From Dechloromonas sp. (GTDB taxonomy: Bacteria; Pseudomonadota; Gammaproteobacteria; Burkholderiales; Rhodocyclaceae): 44,713 nucleotides of DNA. Each line of letters begins with the position of its first letter. Positions within the stretch are counted from its first letter, which is position 1. The stretch is taken from positions 1 through 44,713 of the forward strand of contig JAEUOG010000020.1 of NCBI GenBank assembly GCA_016790815.1. Reading direction: 5' to 3'. The notes under the pieces were generated by a model that worked only from the letters and a program-made list of their open reading frames with translations, was not told the origin of the DNA and ran no database searches. Made by a program: the position numbers and the translations under genes. This document shows, one piece after another, positions 27,327-36,335 of this stretch.

Positions 27327-30300
27327 GTGAGTGAGCAGTTGCGCCCGAAGTCCCCGATGATTTCGTCTGAAGTGCGCGTTGCGCTCTATCACCGGTTGCA
27401 CTGGCTGTGGCCGTTGCTGGCCGGGCGGGGTATGCGCGTGCTTGGCTGGGGATTGTTTGCCACCTGGCTGGTTTTTGCAGCACTGGTGCTGACTTTGCGC
27501 TACGCGGTGCTGCCGAAAATCGGTGACTACCAGGGCGAAATTGAGCGCCTTGCAAGCCAGGCCGTCGGCCAACCGGTCAAGATAGGCCGGATCGAGGCGC
27601 GCTGGCAGGGGCTGAATCCCGATCTGGTGCTCGACGATGTGGTCATCTCCGATCGTCAAGGTGCACCGGCTTTCACGCTGGCGCGAGTCGAGGGCGTCAT
27701 GTCATGGCAGACCCTGTGGCGGATGCGGCCGACGCTGACGCTGCTCGCTTTCGATGGCCCTGTGCTGCATGTTCGGCGCGATGCCAACGGAAAAATAACC
27801 GTCGCCGGTGTAGATGCCGAGGGCGAAAGCGACCCGGCCTTTGCCGAGTGGGTGCTCGAACAAAAACGCATTCGCATCCGGGATGCGACGATCGTATGGG
27901 ACGATCGGTTGCGCAAGGCGCCGCCGCTGGTGCTTGAGGATTTGCAGTTTGCGCTCGACAACCGGGGGCGCCGGCACCGCTTCGGCCTTTCTGCCGCGCC
28001 TCCTGACGAGCTGGCGGCGCGCATCGACGTCCGTGGCGAAGTGAAGGGCGACCTTGGTGAGGCCCTCGAGCATTTGTCCGGGGAGATTTTCGTCGAGCTC
28101 GACTACGCCGACCTGGCAGGCTGGCGGGCCTGGGTCGATTATCCAGTGCATCTGCCGCAAGGCCGTGGCGCCCTGCGCATCTGGGGTGATCTCGATGAGG
28201 GCGCCGGCCAAGTGACTGCCGACGTGGCTCTGGAAGAGTTGCGCATCCGCCTGGGTCGCAAACTTCCAGAACTCGATCTGGCCAGCATGCGCGGCCGGAT
28301 CGAAGGGCGCTACAAAGCCAATGAGTGGGCAGTGGCTGGTCAGAAGATCGAACTCCAGACCATGGACGGCATTCGCATCGCGCCCACCGATTTCAAGGTC
28401 GAATGGCGGACAGACCCCGAGACTTCCGCGGTCAACGGCAATTCCAGTGCCAGTTTCCTCGATCTGGCGGTGCTCAGTCGGCTGGCATCGTACTTGCCCC
28501 TTGATGCGCAGAGTCGCGAGCTGCTGATTGCCCACCGGCCGCAGGGGCAGATAGCCGAACTGAAGGTCAGCTGGACACTGGCCGGCGAGGCACTGACGCG
28601 CTATAGCCTGAAGGCCGGTTTCCGCGAGATGGGTATCAAGGCGGACGGTATTTTTCCCGGTGCTGGAGGTGTTTCGGGATCGGTCGACCTGACTGAAAAA
28701 GGCGGTGACCTTAGGCTGGAATCCGGCGCATCCAGTCTATCCTTGCCTGCTATCTTTCCCGAGCCGGACATCTCGCTGGATGCGCTGAAGGTAAGGGCAA
28801 GCTGGAAGAATTCGCCGCAGGGAACCGATATCAAGCTGGAGAAACTGGAGTTCGCTGGCCCCGATGCGGCAGGTTCCGCTCAGGGTACCTATCGCTACAC
28901 CGGCGATGGTCCGGGGGAGATCGATCTGACTGCGAACGTCGACCGTGGCGATGGGCGGGCGGTCTGGCGGTACATGCCGCATGCGGTCAATGCTGCAGCA
29001 CGCAACTGGATCCGGCGTGGCATCGTGGCCGGGCGTGGTTACGACGGCAAGCTTGTTCTCAAGGGGCAGCTCAAGGACTTTCCGTTCCGTGATGGCAAAG
29101 GCGGCAAGTTTGTGGTCACCGCCAAGGCAACCGGCGCCAAGGTGGATTACGCCGATGGCTGGCCAGCCATCGACGACATCGATGCTGACATGACTTTCGA
29201 TACCGGCATGAAGATTCTGGCCAGCAAGGGGCGCATCCTTGGCGCCACGCTGGCTGACGTCAAGGTTGTCATTCCGGATTTCGAATCCAGTGAAGAAATG
29301 TTGCTGGTGCGCGGCACGGCCCTCGGCCCGACCAGTGAATTTTTCAAGTTCATCGAGCAAAGCCCGGTGGCTGAGCAGATCGATCGCTTCACCGACGGCA
29401 TGAAAGCGATTGGCAATGGCAGCCTTGGCCTGGAGCTGGATATTCCACTTCGCCGCCCAAACGATACCAAGGTTCTGGGTGACTATCGCTTTCAGAACAA
29501 CCAGTTGCAGCCGCTTGCGGGGTTGCCGATGCTGACGCAGGTCAATGGGCGCCTTCAGATCACGGAAAACTCGGTGTCGGCAAAAGATATCGTCGGTCAG
29601 GTTTTCGGTGGCCCGCTCAAGGTGCAGGTCAGGAGCGCCGGTTCCAACGTCGGCGTCGTTGCGACCGGCACGGCCGCAATTGGCGAGGTGAGCAAGCACT
29701 TCGGCTGGCCGCTGATCAATCATCTGAGCGGCAATGCGGCGTGGAAGGCGGACATCAATATCCGCCGCCGCCAGGCGGACGTCGTCGTCGAGTCCGATCT
29801 GCTCGGCATCAGTTCGCCGCTACCCGATCCCCTGAACAAGAATGCGACGATGCCGCTGGCCCTGCGCGTCGAACGAACGGCACCTGATGCCCTGCGCGAG
29901 CAATATCGGATCACCCTCGGCAAGATTGCCCAAGGCCTGATCATCCGCAAGGGTGAGCATTGGGAGCGGGGCGTTTTCGCCGTCGGCGATGCCGAGCCGC
30001 GCCTGCCCGAAAAAGGTCTGGCCGTGCGTGCTGCGACCCCGCGGATCGATGCTGATGCATGGAAGAACTTCGTGCTCGACGGGGCGGCCGGCAGTGGCGA
30101 TGCGAGCGGCCTGGCGCTCAATGTCGTGACACTCAAGACCCCGCTGTTGCATCTGTTCGATCGCGATTACAGCCAGGTCGATGTGAGCCTGCGGCCTCGG
30201 GATGGCGGTTGGCAGATCGGCGTGAACACCCGCGAGGCGATCGGCGATGTTTTCTGGAAGAGCGCGGGCGAGGGCTGGGTCGAGGGGAATTTCAAGCGGC

Positions 30301-31217
30301 TCGTGATTCGTCAGTCGGCGGAGGCTGCCAACGGCGCCTCGTCGCTGATCAACACGCTGCCCGGGATGAGTCTGTCGGTCGATGATTTTTACATCGGCGA
30401 ACGGGCGCTGGGCCGACTCGACCTGAAGGCGCGCAACGACAAGGGCGCCTGGAATCTCGATTCACTGAGTCTGGAGAATCCGGACGGTGGCTTGAAGGGC
30501 AAGGGCGTCTGGGTCAATTCCGGCCGGCATCAGACCAGACTGGATTTTGAGCTGAATGCCAGGGATGCAGGCAAGTTGCTCGACCGTCTGGGTTTTGCCG
30601 ATGCTGTGCGCCGGGGCAAGGCGAAAATGGCCGGTGAGCTGCAATGGAGCGGACCGCTGACGGCAATTCATTACCCGTCGCTGACCGGGAACCTGAATGT
30701 CGAGGCAGAAAAGGGGCAGTTCAACAAGCTGGAGCCAGGGGTTGGCAAGTTGTTGGGCCTTATTTCCCTGCAGTCGCTGCCGCGCCGCCTGACGCTGGAT
30801 TTCCGCGATATCTTCAGCGACGGACTGGCTTTTGACAGCATCGAAGGCAAGCTGCTGGTGCGCAAGGGGGTGATGCGCACGCTTGAGCCGTTGCGTATCA
30901 GCGGTCCGGCTGCGCAGATCGAGATCAAGGGTGAAACCGATCTCAAGTCAGAGACTCAGGACATGCAGGTTGTCGTCCGGCCTGAAATTGGTGGCCTGGC
31001 CGCGGTTGGTGCCGCTGCGCTGGTCAATCCGGTGATCGGGGCCGCTGCACTGGTTGCCAACACAGTGCTGCAGAAACCGCTCAACCGGCTGTTCAGCTAC
31101 CGCTATCATGTCACCGGCACTTGGGCCGATCCCAAGGTCGACAAGGCTGGCGAGTCGGTGCGGGAATCAAGGCCTGAACCGGAAGACGAAAGCGCACCGG
31201 GGGATAGCAAACCTTGA
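27327..31217 (+). CDS. yhdP: YhdP-family AsmA-like phospholipid transport protein
   Basis: A 1296-residue protein. It has a short cytosolic N-terminus, one membrane helix (about 35-57), then a very long repetitive beta-rich periplasmic region. The first part (about 65-330) resembles the DUF3971 region of YhdP. The C-terminal AsmA2-like part contains QSLPRRLTLDFRDIFSDGLAFDSIEG, a stretch I recognise as highly conserved in this family. YhdP, TamB and YdbH span the periplasm as hydrophobic grooves that carry phospholipids to the outer membrane. The start is GTG 27327; ATG 27357 is an alternative. Its stop overlaps the next gene's TTG start. Confidence 0.9.
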   Translation: MSEQLRPKSPMISSEVRVALYHRLHWLWPLLAGRGMRVLGWGLFATWLVFAALVLTLRYAVLPKIGDYQGEIERLASQAVGQPVKIGRIEARWQGLNPDLVLDDVVISDRQGAPAFTLARVEGVMSWQTLWRMRPTLTLLAFDGPVLHVRRDANGKITVAGVDAEGESDPAFAEWVLEQKRIRIRDATIVWDDRLRKAPPLVLEDLQFALDNRGRRHRFGLSAAPPDELAARIDVRGEVKGDLGEALEHLSGEIFVELDYADLAGWRAWVDYPVHLPQGRGALRIWGDLDEGAGQVTADVALEELRIRLGRKLPELDLASMRGRIEGRYKANEWAVAGQKIELQTMDGIRIAPTDFKVEWRTDPETSAVNGNSSASFLDLAVLSRLASYLPLDAQSRELLIAHRPQGQIAELKVSWTLAGEALTRYSLKAGFREMGIKADGIFPGAGGVSGSVDLTEKGGDLRLESGASSLSLPAIFPEPDISLDALKVRASWKNSPQGTDIKLEKLEFAGPDAAGSAQGTYRYTGDGPGEIDLTANVDRGDGRAVWRYMPHAVNAAARNWIRRGIVAGRGYDGKLVLKGQLKDFPFRDGKGGKFVVTAKATGAKVDYADGWPAIDDIDADMTFDTGMKILASKGRILGATLADVKVVIPDFESSEEMLLVRGTALGPTSEFFKFIEQSPVAEQIDRFTDGMKAIGNGSLGLELDIPLRRPNDTKVLGDYRFQNNQLQPLAGLPMLTQVNGRLQITENSVSAKDIVGQVFGGPLKVQVRSAGSNVGVVATGTAAIGEVSKHFGWPLINHLSGNAAWKADINIRRRQADVVVESDLLGISSPLPDPLNKNATMPLALRVERTAPDALREQYRITLGKIAQGLIIRKGEHWERGVFAVGDAEPRLPEKGLAVRAATPRIDADAWKNFVLDGAAGSGDASGLALNVVTLKTPLLHLFDRDYSQVDVSLRPRDGGWQIGVNTREAIGDVFWKSAGEGWVEGNFKRLVIRQSAEAANGASSLINTLPGMSLSVDDFYIGERALGRLDLKARNDKGAWNLDSLSLENPDGGLKGKGVWVNSGRHQTRLDFELNARDAGKLLDRLGFADAVRRGKAKMAGELQWSGPLTAIHYPSLTGNLNVEAEKGQFNKLEPGVGKLLGLISLQSLPRRLTLDFRDIFSDGLAFDSIEGKLLVRKGVMRTLEPLRISGPAAQIEIKGETDLKSETQDMQVVVRPEIGGLAAVGAAALVNPVIGAAALVANTVLQKPLNRLFSYRYHVTGTWADPKVDKAGESVRESRPEPEDESAPGDSKP

Positions 31218-32023
31218 GTAAACAGAATTGCCGCATCGCGGCCGTGCAGATGATTTCAGGACCTCGGGTTGCGGATAACCTCGCAACGGCGGGCCGGTTG
31301 ATTGACGAGGCCGTCGGGCAGGGCGCCCAGTTGGTGGCCTTGCCCGAATATTTTCCGATCATCGGTGCAGCCGACGCTGATCGCGTGCGTGCGAGCGAGG
31401 CGTTGGGCAGCGGGCCTATCCAGCTCTGGCTGGCGGAAACGGCGCAGCGCCACGGTATCTGGCTTTTTGCCGGTTCCATCCCGTTGACCGCAAGTGCGCC
31501 GGACAAGATGCGCAACGCCAGTCTGGTGTTCAGCCCGGCGGGTGAATGCGTCGCGCGCTACGACAAGATTCACCTCTTCGGTTTCACGAAGGGTGAGGAG
31601 TCTTACAACGAATCCAGTTTCATCGAACCGGGTGACCGGCGTGTTGCGGTCGATACGCCCTTCGGACGCGTGGCGCTGTCGATTTGCTACGACTTGCGGT
31701 TCCCCGAGTTGTATCGGGCACTTGGGCCGGTAGACCTGATCCTCGTGCCGGCTGCCTTCACCGAAACAACGGGCAAGGCGCACTGGGAAATTTTGCTGCG
31801 TGCCCGGGCCATCGAGAACCAGTGTTATCTTCTCGCTGTCGGACAGGGGGGGCGACATGAGAATGGCCGCATGACGCACGGCAACAGCATGGTCATCGAC
31901 CCGTGGGGCGAGATTCTTGACCGCAAACTGAAGGGACCGGGCGTCGTCATCTCCGATCTTGACCACCAGCGCATTGCCGACATTCGTGAGAGTCTGCCGG
32001 CCCTCGCTCATCGCAAATTTTAA
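31214..32023 (+). CDS. Carbon-nitrogen hydrolase (Nit1-like, probable deaminated glutathione amidase)
   Basis: A 269-residue nitrilase-superfamily amidase. The triad is complete: E45 (LVALPEYF), K118 ([10 protein letters not shown]) and C158 ([10 protein letters not shown]). The YDKIHLF and [11 protein letters not shown] motifs are those of Nit1/NitB proteins, which hydrolyse deaminated glutathione as metabolite repair; other amide substrates cannot be excluded. The start is TTG 31214, overlapping the yhdP stop as TTGA; no ATG nearby keeps the N-terminal strand. The yhdP-nitrilase-tldD order is common in Beta- and Gammaproteobacteria. Confidence 0.9.
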   Translation: MSKQNCRIAAVQMISGPRVADNLATAGRLIDEAVGQGAQLVALPEYFPIIGAADADRVRASEALGSGPIQLWLAETAQRHGIWLFAGSIPLTASAPDKMRNASLVFSPAGECVARYDKIHLFGFTKGEESYNESSFIEPGDRRVAVDTPFGRVALSICYDLRFPELYRALGPVDLILVPAAFTETTGKAHWEILLRARAIENQCYLLAVGQGGRHENGRMTHGNSMVIDPWGEILDRKLKGPGVVISDLDHQRIADIRESLPALAHRKF

Positions 32024-32033
32024 GGAAGCATCC

Positions 32034-33479
32034 ATGACTCAAAACAGCGCGTTGGCTCAGGCCGAATCCCTGCTGCTGGCCCCCTTCTCGCTCACCGAGG
32101 GCGACCTGTCGCGAACCTTCGGCCAGATACTGTCCCACAAGGTCGATTACGCCGACCTGTATTTTCAGTACTCACGCTCAGAGGCGTGGAGTCTCGACGA
32201 GGGTATCGTCAAGTCGGGCAGCTTCAATATTGACCAGGGCGTGGGCGTACGCGCGCTGTCGGGGGAAAAAACAGCCTTTGCCTACTCCGATGACATCAGC
32301 TCGCAGGCGCTCGGCGATGCCGCCAAAGCAGTGCGGGCGATCGCCTCGGCCGGGCAGAATTCCAATTTTGGCCAATTTTTCCCGTCGACCGTAGCAAGGT
32401 CGCTGTACGTGCCGAACGACCCGATTGCCTCGCTGCCGGCCGAAGCCAAGGTCAAATTGCTCGAACGCCTCGAAGGCTTCGCACGGGCGCTTGATCCACG
32501 TGTCCTGCAGGTCATGGCCTCGCTCGCCGGCGAATACGAAGTGGTCCTTGTCGCCGGTTCGGATGGTCGGCTGGCTGCGGACATCCGGCCGCTCGTGCGC
32601 TGCTCGATCTCGGTCATCATCGAGGAAAACGGCAAGCGCGAGCAGGGCTCGTCGGGGGGTGGTGGCCGTTTCGACTTCGGCTATTTCGACGACGAAATTC
32701 TCCACCGCTATGCCAAGGAGGCGGTCCATCAAGCCGTGACCAACTTGCATGCCGAACCCGCCCCGGCCGGCCAGATGACGGTTGTGCTCGGCTCAGGCTG
32801 GCCCGGCATCCTGCTCCACGAAGCCGTCGGCCACGGGCTGGAAGGCGATTTCAACCGCAAGGGCAGCTCAGCCTTCTCCGGCCGGATCGGCCAACGCGTC
32901 GCCGCCGAGGGGGTCACTGTCATCGACGACGGCACGATTGCCGACCGCCGTGGCTCGCTAAACATCGACGACGAAGGCAATACGACGCAGCGCACGGTGT
33001 TGATCGAGGATGGCATCCTCAAGGGCTATCTGCAGGATAGCCTGAACGCCCGCCTCATGGGCGTCGCCCCGACCGGCAATGGCCGCCGTGAATCCTTCGC
33101 CCACCTGCCTATCCCGCGCATGACCAACACCATGATGCTGGCCGGCAAGCATGATCCGGCGGAAATCATCAAGTCGGTCAAGAAAGGCATTTATGCCGCC
33201 AACTTCGGTGGTGGCCAGGTCGATATCACGAGCGGCAAATTTGTTTTCTCGATGAGCGAGGCTTACCTTATCGAAGACGGCAAAGTGACGCGTCCGATCA
33301 AAGGGGCAACATTGATCGGCAACGGCCCGGACGCGTTGACGCGCGTTTCGATGATCGGCAACGATCTCAAACTCGACCCCGGTGTCGGCACCTGCGGCAA
33401 GGACGGGCAGAGCGTGCCGGTCGGTGTCGGTCAGCCCACGTTGCGCATCGACGGGCTGACCGTCGGAGGTACTGCATGA
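32034..33479 (+). CDS. tldD: TldD metalloprotease subunit
   Basis: A 481-residue protein that with TldE (PmbA) forms a zinc protease, known for maturing microcin B17 and degrading unfolded peptides such as CcdA. The zinc motif is H262-E-A-V-G-H267 in [13 protein letters not shown]. The conserved [11 protein letters not shown] and [16 protein letters not shown] segments follow. I start it at ATG 32034, with AAGGAAG upstream, 11 bases after the nitrilase stop. The partner tldE is not in the window. It ends just before a structured intergenic stretch. Confidence 0.95.
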   Translation: MTQNSALAQAESLLLAPFSLTEGDLSRTFGQILSHKVDYADLYFQYSRSEAWSLDEGIVKSGSFNIDQGVGVRALSGEKTAFAYSDDISSQALGDAAKAVRAIASAGQNSNFGQFFPSTVARSLYVPNDPIASLPAEAKVKLLERLEGFARALDPRVLQVMASLAGEYEVVLVAGSDGRLAADIRPLVRCSISVIIEENGKREQGSSGGGGRFDFGYFDDEILHRYAKEAVHQAVTNLHAEPAPAGQMTVVLGSGWPGILLHEAVGHGLEGDFNRKGSSAFSGRIGQRVAAEGVTVIDDGTIADRRGSLNIDDEGNTTQRTVLIEDGILKGYLQDSLNARLMGVAPTGNGRRESFAHLPIPRMTNTMMLAGKHDPAEIIKSVKKGIYAANFGGGQVDITSGKFVFSMSEAYLIEDGKVTRPIKGATLIGNGPDALTRVSMIGNDLKLDPGVGTCGKDGQSVPVGVGQPTLRIDGLTVGGTA

Positions 33480-33539
33480 TATTCAGTCATGTTGCGTAGG
33501 GGCTGGTACGGGGATTGATTATTTTCCCCTGACTGAATA
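33480..33539. repeat. Nested inverted repeats after tldD
   Basis: TATTCAGTCA (33480-33489) and TGACTGAATA (33530-33539) are perfect 10-base inverted arms separated by 40 bases. Inside them GGGGA (33510-33514) pairs with TCCCC (33525-33529). The outer arm begins directly after the tldD stop codon. As RNA it would fold into a long branched hairpin. There is no T-run, so it is more likely an mRNA-end structure or small RNA than a simple terminator. Confidence 0.55.
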
Positions 33540-33541
33540 CG

Positions 33542-33559
33542 TCGATAACCCGTTATCGA
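33542..33559. promoter_or_regulatory. 18-bp palindrome upstream of the PilJ-domain gene
   Basis: TCGATAAC (33542-33549), CC, GTTATCGA (33552-33559): perfect 8-base arms with a 2-base spacer, as expected for a dimeric repressor or activator. It lies about 205 bases before the GTG start at 33766. The rest of the gap to that gene shows no further gene. Confidence 0.45.
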
Positions 33560-33765
33560 GACAGATCAGGCGAGGGCAACAATCAGTTGATCTTCATCGC
33601 AAAAGCGACACTGAAAAATGAAGACATTATCGCGATCGCCAGCAACGTGACGCAACGGCATCGATGGCCAATTCACCATCGTGTTACATTGTTGATTCGC
33701 ATCATGGCTACGTTTTCAGAGCCGCATCTAATCTACTCACTCAAAGAAACATTCACGGAGGCCTG

Positions 33766-34548
33766 GTGAAGACTTTTTTGTCCGCATTGCTCGTCATCCT
33801 TGTGATGCTGCCTGGCGGTGACGTGCAGGCCCAGATCAGCGATATCAACTCGGCAATCAACAAGGCAGGTCGTCAGCGCATGCTTTCTCAGCGCATGGCC
33901 AAGGCCTATTTCCAGATTGGGCAGCAAATCGACGTCGACCGCAGCAAGCGGGTTCTTGATACCTCCATCGCCGTATTCGATCGGCAACTGGTCGAGTTGA
34001 AGAATTACGCGCCAACACCGGAGATCAAGGAAACCTACCTCAAGCTGGAGAGGTCGTGGCTGGCATACAAGGATGTGCTGGTGGGGGCGGTGCCGACGCC
34101 GGAAAATGGTCGGAAGGTGTTGGCGATATCCGAAGATGTGTTGGCGCTGGCGCACCAGGCGACCGTTGAGCTGGAGAAAAAATCGGGCTCCAACGCCGGT
34201 CGTCTTGTCAATATTTCAGGTCGCCAGCGCATGTTGTCGCAGCGCATGGCCAAGTACTATCAGGCCGCCTCCTGGGGCGTCGCTGATAGCAATGGACCAA
34301 CCAATCTGGCCAAGGCGCGCAAGGATTTTTCCGATGCATTGCTGGAGCTTGCCAGTGCAACGGCCAACACGGCACCGATTAACGATGGGCTCGACCTCGT
34401 CAGGCAGCAATGGATATTTTTCGAAAGCGCGCTCAACCAGAAAACTGGCGGAGACAAGCGGGCGCAACTGGCTGTCGCGACAACCAGCGAACGCATCCTC
34501 GAAGAAATGGAGAGCGTTGTCGGGCTGTATGAGAAGCTCCCGAGGTAA
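33766..34548 (+). CDS. Secreted protein with two PilJ/NarX-type sensor domains
   Basis: A 260-residue protein with a signal peptide (about 1-22, ending VQAQ) and no further membrane helix. It contains two copies of the type IV pili methyl-accepting chemotaxis transducer N-terminal (PilJ) domain, each opening with the same block GRQRMLSQRMAK at 35-46 and 152-163, exactly 117 residues apart. In NarX/NarQ this helix carries the arginine that binds nitrate. Normally the domain is fused to a kinase or chemoreceptor; here it is free in the periplasm. The start is GTG 33766, with GGAGG five bases upstream. It stands alone, so a sensing or binding role is inferred only from the domain. Confidence 0.82.
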   Translation: MKTFLSALLVILVMLPGGDVQAQISDINSAINKAGRQRMLSQRMAKAYFQIGQQIDVDRSKRVLDTSIAVFDRQLVELKNYAPTPEIKETYLKLERSWLAYKDVLVGAVPTPENGRKVLAISEDVLALAHQATVELEKKSGSNAGRLVNISGRQRMLSQRMAKYYQAASWGVADSNGPTNLAKARKDFSDALLELASATANTAPINDGLDLVRQQWIFFESALNQKTGGDKRAQLAVATTSERILEEMESVVGLYEKLPR

Positions 34549-34572
34549 CCAAAGCTAAGCCTTTGTTTGGTT
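34547..34572. repeat. Hairpin after the PilJ-domain gene
   Basis: AACCAAA (34547-34553) and TTTGGTT (34566-34572) pair around 12 bases, starting within the stop codon of the PilJ-domain gene. No T-run follows; it could be a weak terminator or mRNA-end hairpin. Confidence 0.35.
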
Positions 34573-34655
34573 CGCATTGCGGCCTTCAAGCTCGGAATCT
34601 TCCATTCTCATCCGGTAGAATGTCGGGTTTCGAGCATTTTTGAACGAGGCTGGCC

Positions 34656-35735
34656 ATGACGCCGCAAAGCAAACCGAATACCGACGACCTGCGCATCAAG
34701 GAAATCAAGGAACTGGTGCCGCCGGCCCATGTTTTCCGCGAATACCCGGTGTCTACCCGCGCTGCGCAGACGACCTACAACGCCCGCCAGGCCATCCACC
34801 GTGTGCTGCATGGCGCCGACGACCGCCTGCTCGTCGTCATCGGTCCGTGCTCTATCCATGACTATGATCTGGCCATGGACTACGCTCGCAAGCTGGCCAA
34901 GGAAGCCGAAAAATTCGCCGATGACCTTATTGTCGTCATGCGTGTCTATTTCGAAAAACCCCGTACCACGGTCGGCTGGAAGGGCTTGATCAATGACCCT
35001 CGGCTGGATAACACCTTCCGCATCAACGAGGGTTTGCGCCTGGCGCGCCGCCTTCTGCTCGAAGTCAACGAGCTGGATCTGCCCTGCGCCACGGAATTCC
35101 TCGACACCATCACGCCGCAATACACCGCCGACCTTATCGCCTGGGGGGCCATCGGTGCGCGTACCACGGAATCGCAGGTGCATCGCGAGCTGGCCTCCGG
35201 CCTCTCCTGCCCGGTGGGTTTCAAGAACGGTACTGACGGCAACATGCGGATTGCGGTCGACGCCATCCGTTCGGCCAATTCGCCGCACCATTTCCTGTCT
35301 GTCACCAAGTCCGGCCACACCGCCATCGTGTCGACGACCGGCAACGAGGATTGCCACGTCATCCTGCGCGGCGGCAAGGAGCCAAATTATGACGCGGCCA
35401 GCGTTGATGCCGCCGCCACCGAAATCGCCAAGGCTGGCCTCGCCGCTCGGCTCATGGTTGATTTCTCGCACGGCAACAGCCGCAAGCAATTCAAGCTGCA
35501 AATGGAAGTCAGCGACAGCGTCGCCGCCCAGTTGGCCGCCGGCGAAGATCGCATCGTCGGGGTCATGGTCGAATCACACCTCGTCGAAGGCCGCCAGGAC
35601 ATCGTTCCGGACAAGCCGCTGACCTATGGCCAGAGCGTCACCGACGCCTGCATCAACTGGGAGGACAGCGTCAAGGTACTCGATCAACTGGCCGCCGCCG
35701 TGCGCGCCCGCCGGGTAGCCGGCGCTGCCGAGTAA
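34656..35735 (+). CDS. aroG: 3-deoxy-7-phosphoheptulonate synthase, class I (AroG type)
   Basis: A 359-residue enzyme that condenses phosphoenolpyruvate and erythrose-4-phosphate in the first step of the shikimate pathway. Core motifs are all present: LLVVIGPCSIHD, RVYFEKPRTTVGWKGLINDP, GARTTESQ, GFKNGTDG, DFSHGNS. The N-terminus TDDLRIKEIKELVPP matches E. coli AroG, including the Asp pair linked to phenylalanine feedback, so it is probably phenylalanine-sensitive. The ATG at 34656 is well placed after a 107-base gap. A small lipoprotein gene follows 27 bases later. Confidence 0.95.
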   Translation: MTPQSKPNTDDLRIKEIKELVPPAHVFREYPVSTRAAQTTYNARQAIHRVLHGADDRLLVVIGPCSIHDYDLAMDYARKLAKEAEKFADDLIVVMRVYFEKPRTTVGWKGLINDPRLDNTFRINEGLRLARRLLLEVNELDLPCATEFLDTITPQYTADLIAWGAIGARTTESQVHRELASGLSCPVGFKNGTDGNMRIAVDAIRSANSPHHFLSVTKSGHTAIVSTTGNEDCHVILRGGKEPNYDAASVDAAATEIAKAGLAARLMVDFSHGNSRKQFKLQMEVSDSVAAQLAAGEDRIVGVMVESHLVEGRQDIVPDKPLTYGQSVTDACINWEDSVKVLDQLAAAVRARRVAGAAE

Positions 35736-35762
35736 GCAATCTCCGGTAAGCGAGGACCCGAC

Positions 35763-36185
35763 ATGAACCCGAAAAGCCTTTGCCTGATAAGCCTGCTTTC
35801 GTTGATGCTTGCCGCCTGCGGCTCGCTGACCCGCTCGGATACCGCTCCCTGGCTGGAATCTCGGGCCGGGGCGGTCAGCGAAAGCATCGCCGGAAAATGG
35901 ACAACGGCTGGTGGCATCGGTGCCAACTGGGGCGAGGCCAGCTTCATCCAGGAAGGCTCGCGCTTCTATGGCACGCTGGGTTCATACAACGTCGAAGGCG
36001 CCATCAATGGCGACCAGATTTACCTTGCGCTCAGCGCCGGCAAGAAGGTGTATTACACAGCCCGCCTGAACCGGATGGTGGACGGCAGCTATGCAGGCCA
36101 GGTGGTCGAGGGCGCGATCATCGGCCGGTCCAACGGTACCAACGATGGCTTTTCGCTGATGACGCTGCGTCGGGTCGGCCGATAG
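35763..36185 (+). CDS. Small hypothetical lipoprotein
   Basis: A 140-residue protein with a lipoprotein signal: MNPKSLCLISLLSLMLAAC, lipobox LAAC with the lipidated Cys at position 19. The mature part is predicted beta-rich, with alternating short strands (FYGTLGSYNVEGAINGDQIYLAL, broken at Gly). I do not recognise a family. It may be co-transcribed with aroG, but no functional link is apparent. Confidence 0.75.
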   Translation: MNPKSLCLISLLSLMLAACGSLTRSDTAPWLESRAGAVSESIAGKWTTAGGIGANWGEASFIQEGSRFYGTLGSYNVEGAINGDQIYLALSAGKKVYYTARLNRMVDGSYAGQVVEGAIIGRSNGTNDGFSLMTLRRVGR

Positions 36186-36335
36186 ACCAATTCTGCTGTT
36201 GGCACCCGGGAAGTAGAAGCGGCTGATTTAGCGCGTGCAACACTGAAGGAGGACCTGCGCGGCTTTTGGCCAGGTTTTCTCGCCCAATGGGAGTGACGTG
36301 GCGCTCCTGAGGGACCAGAAATTGCGCTGCCGAGT

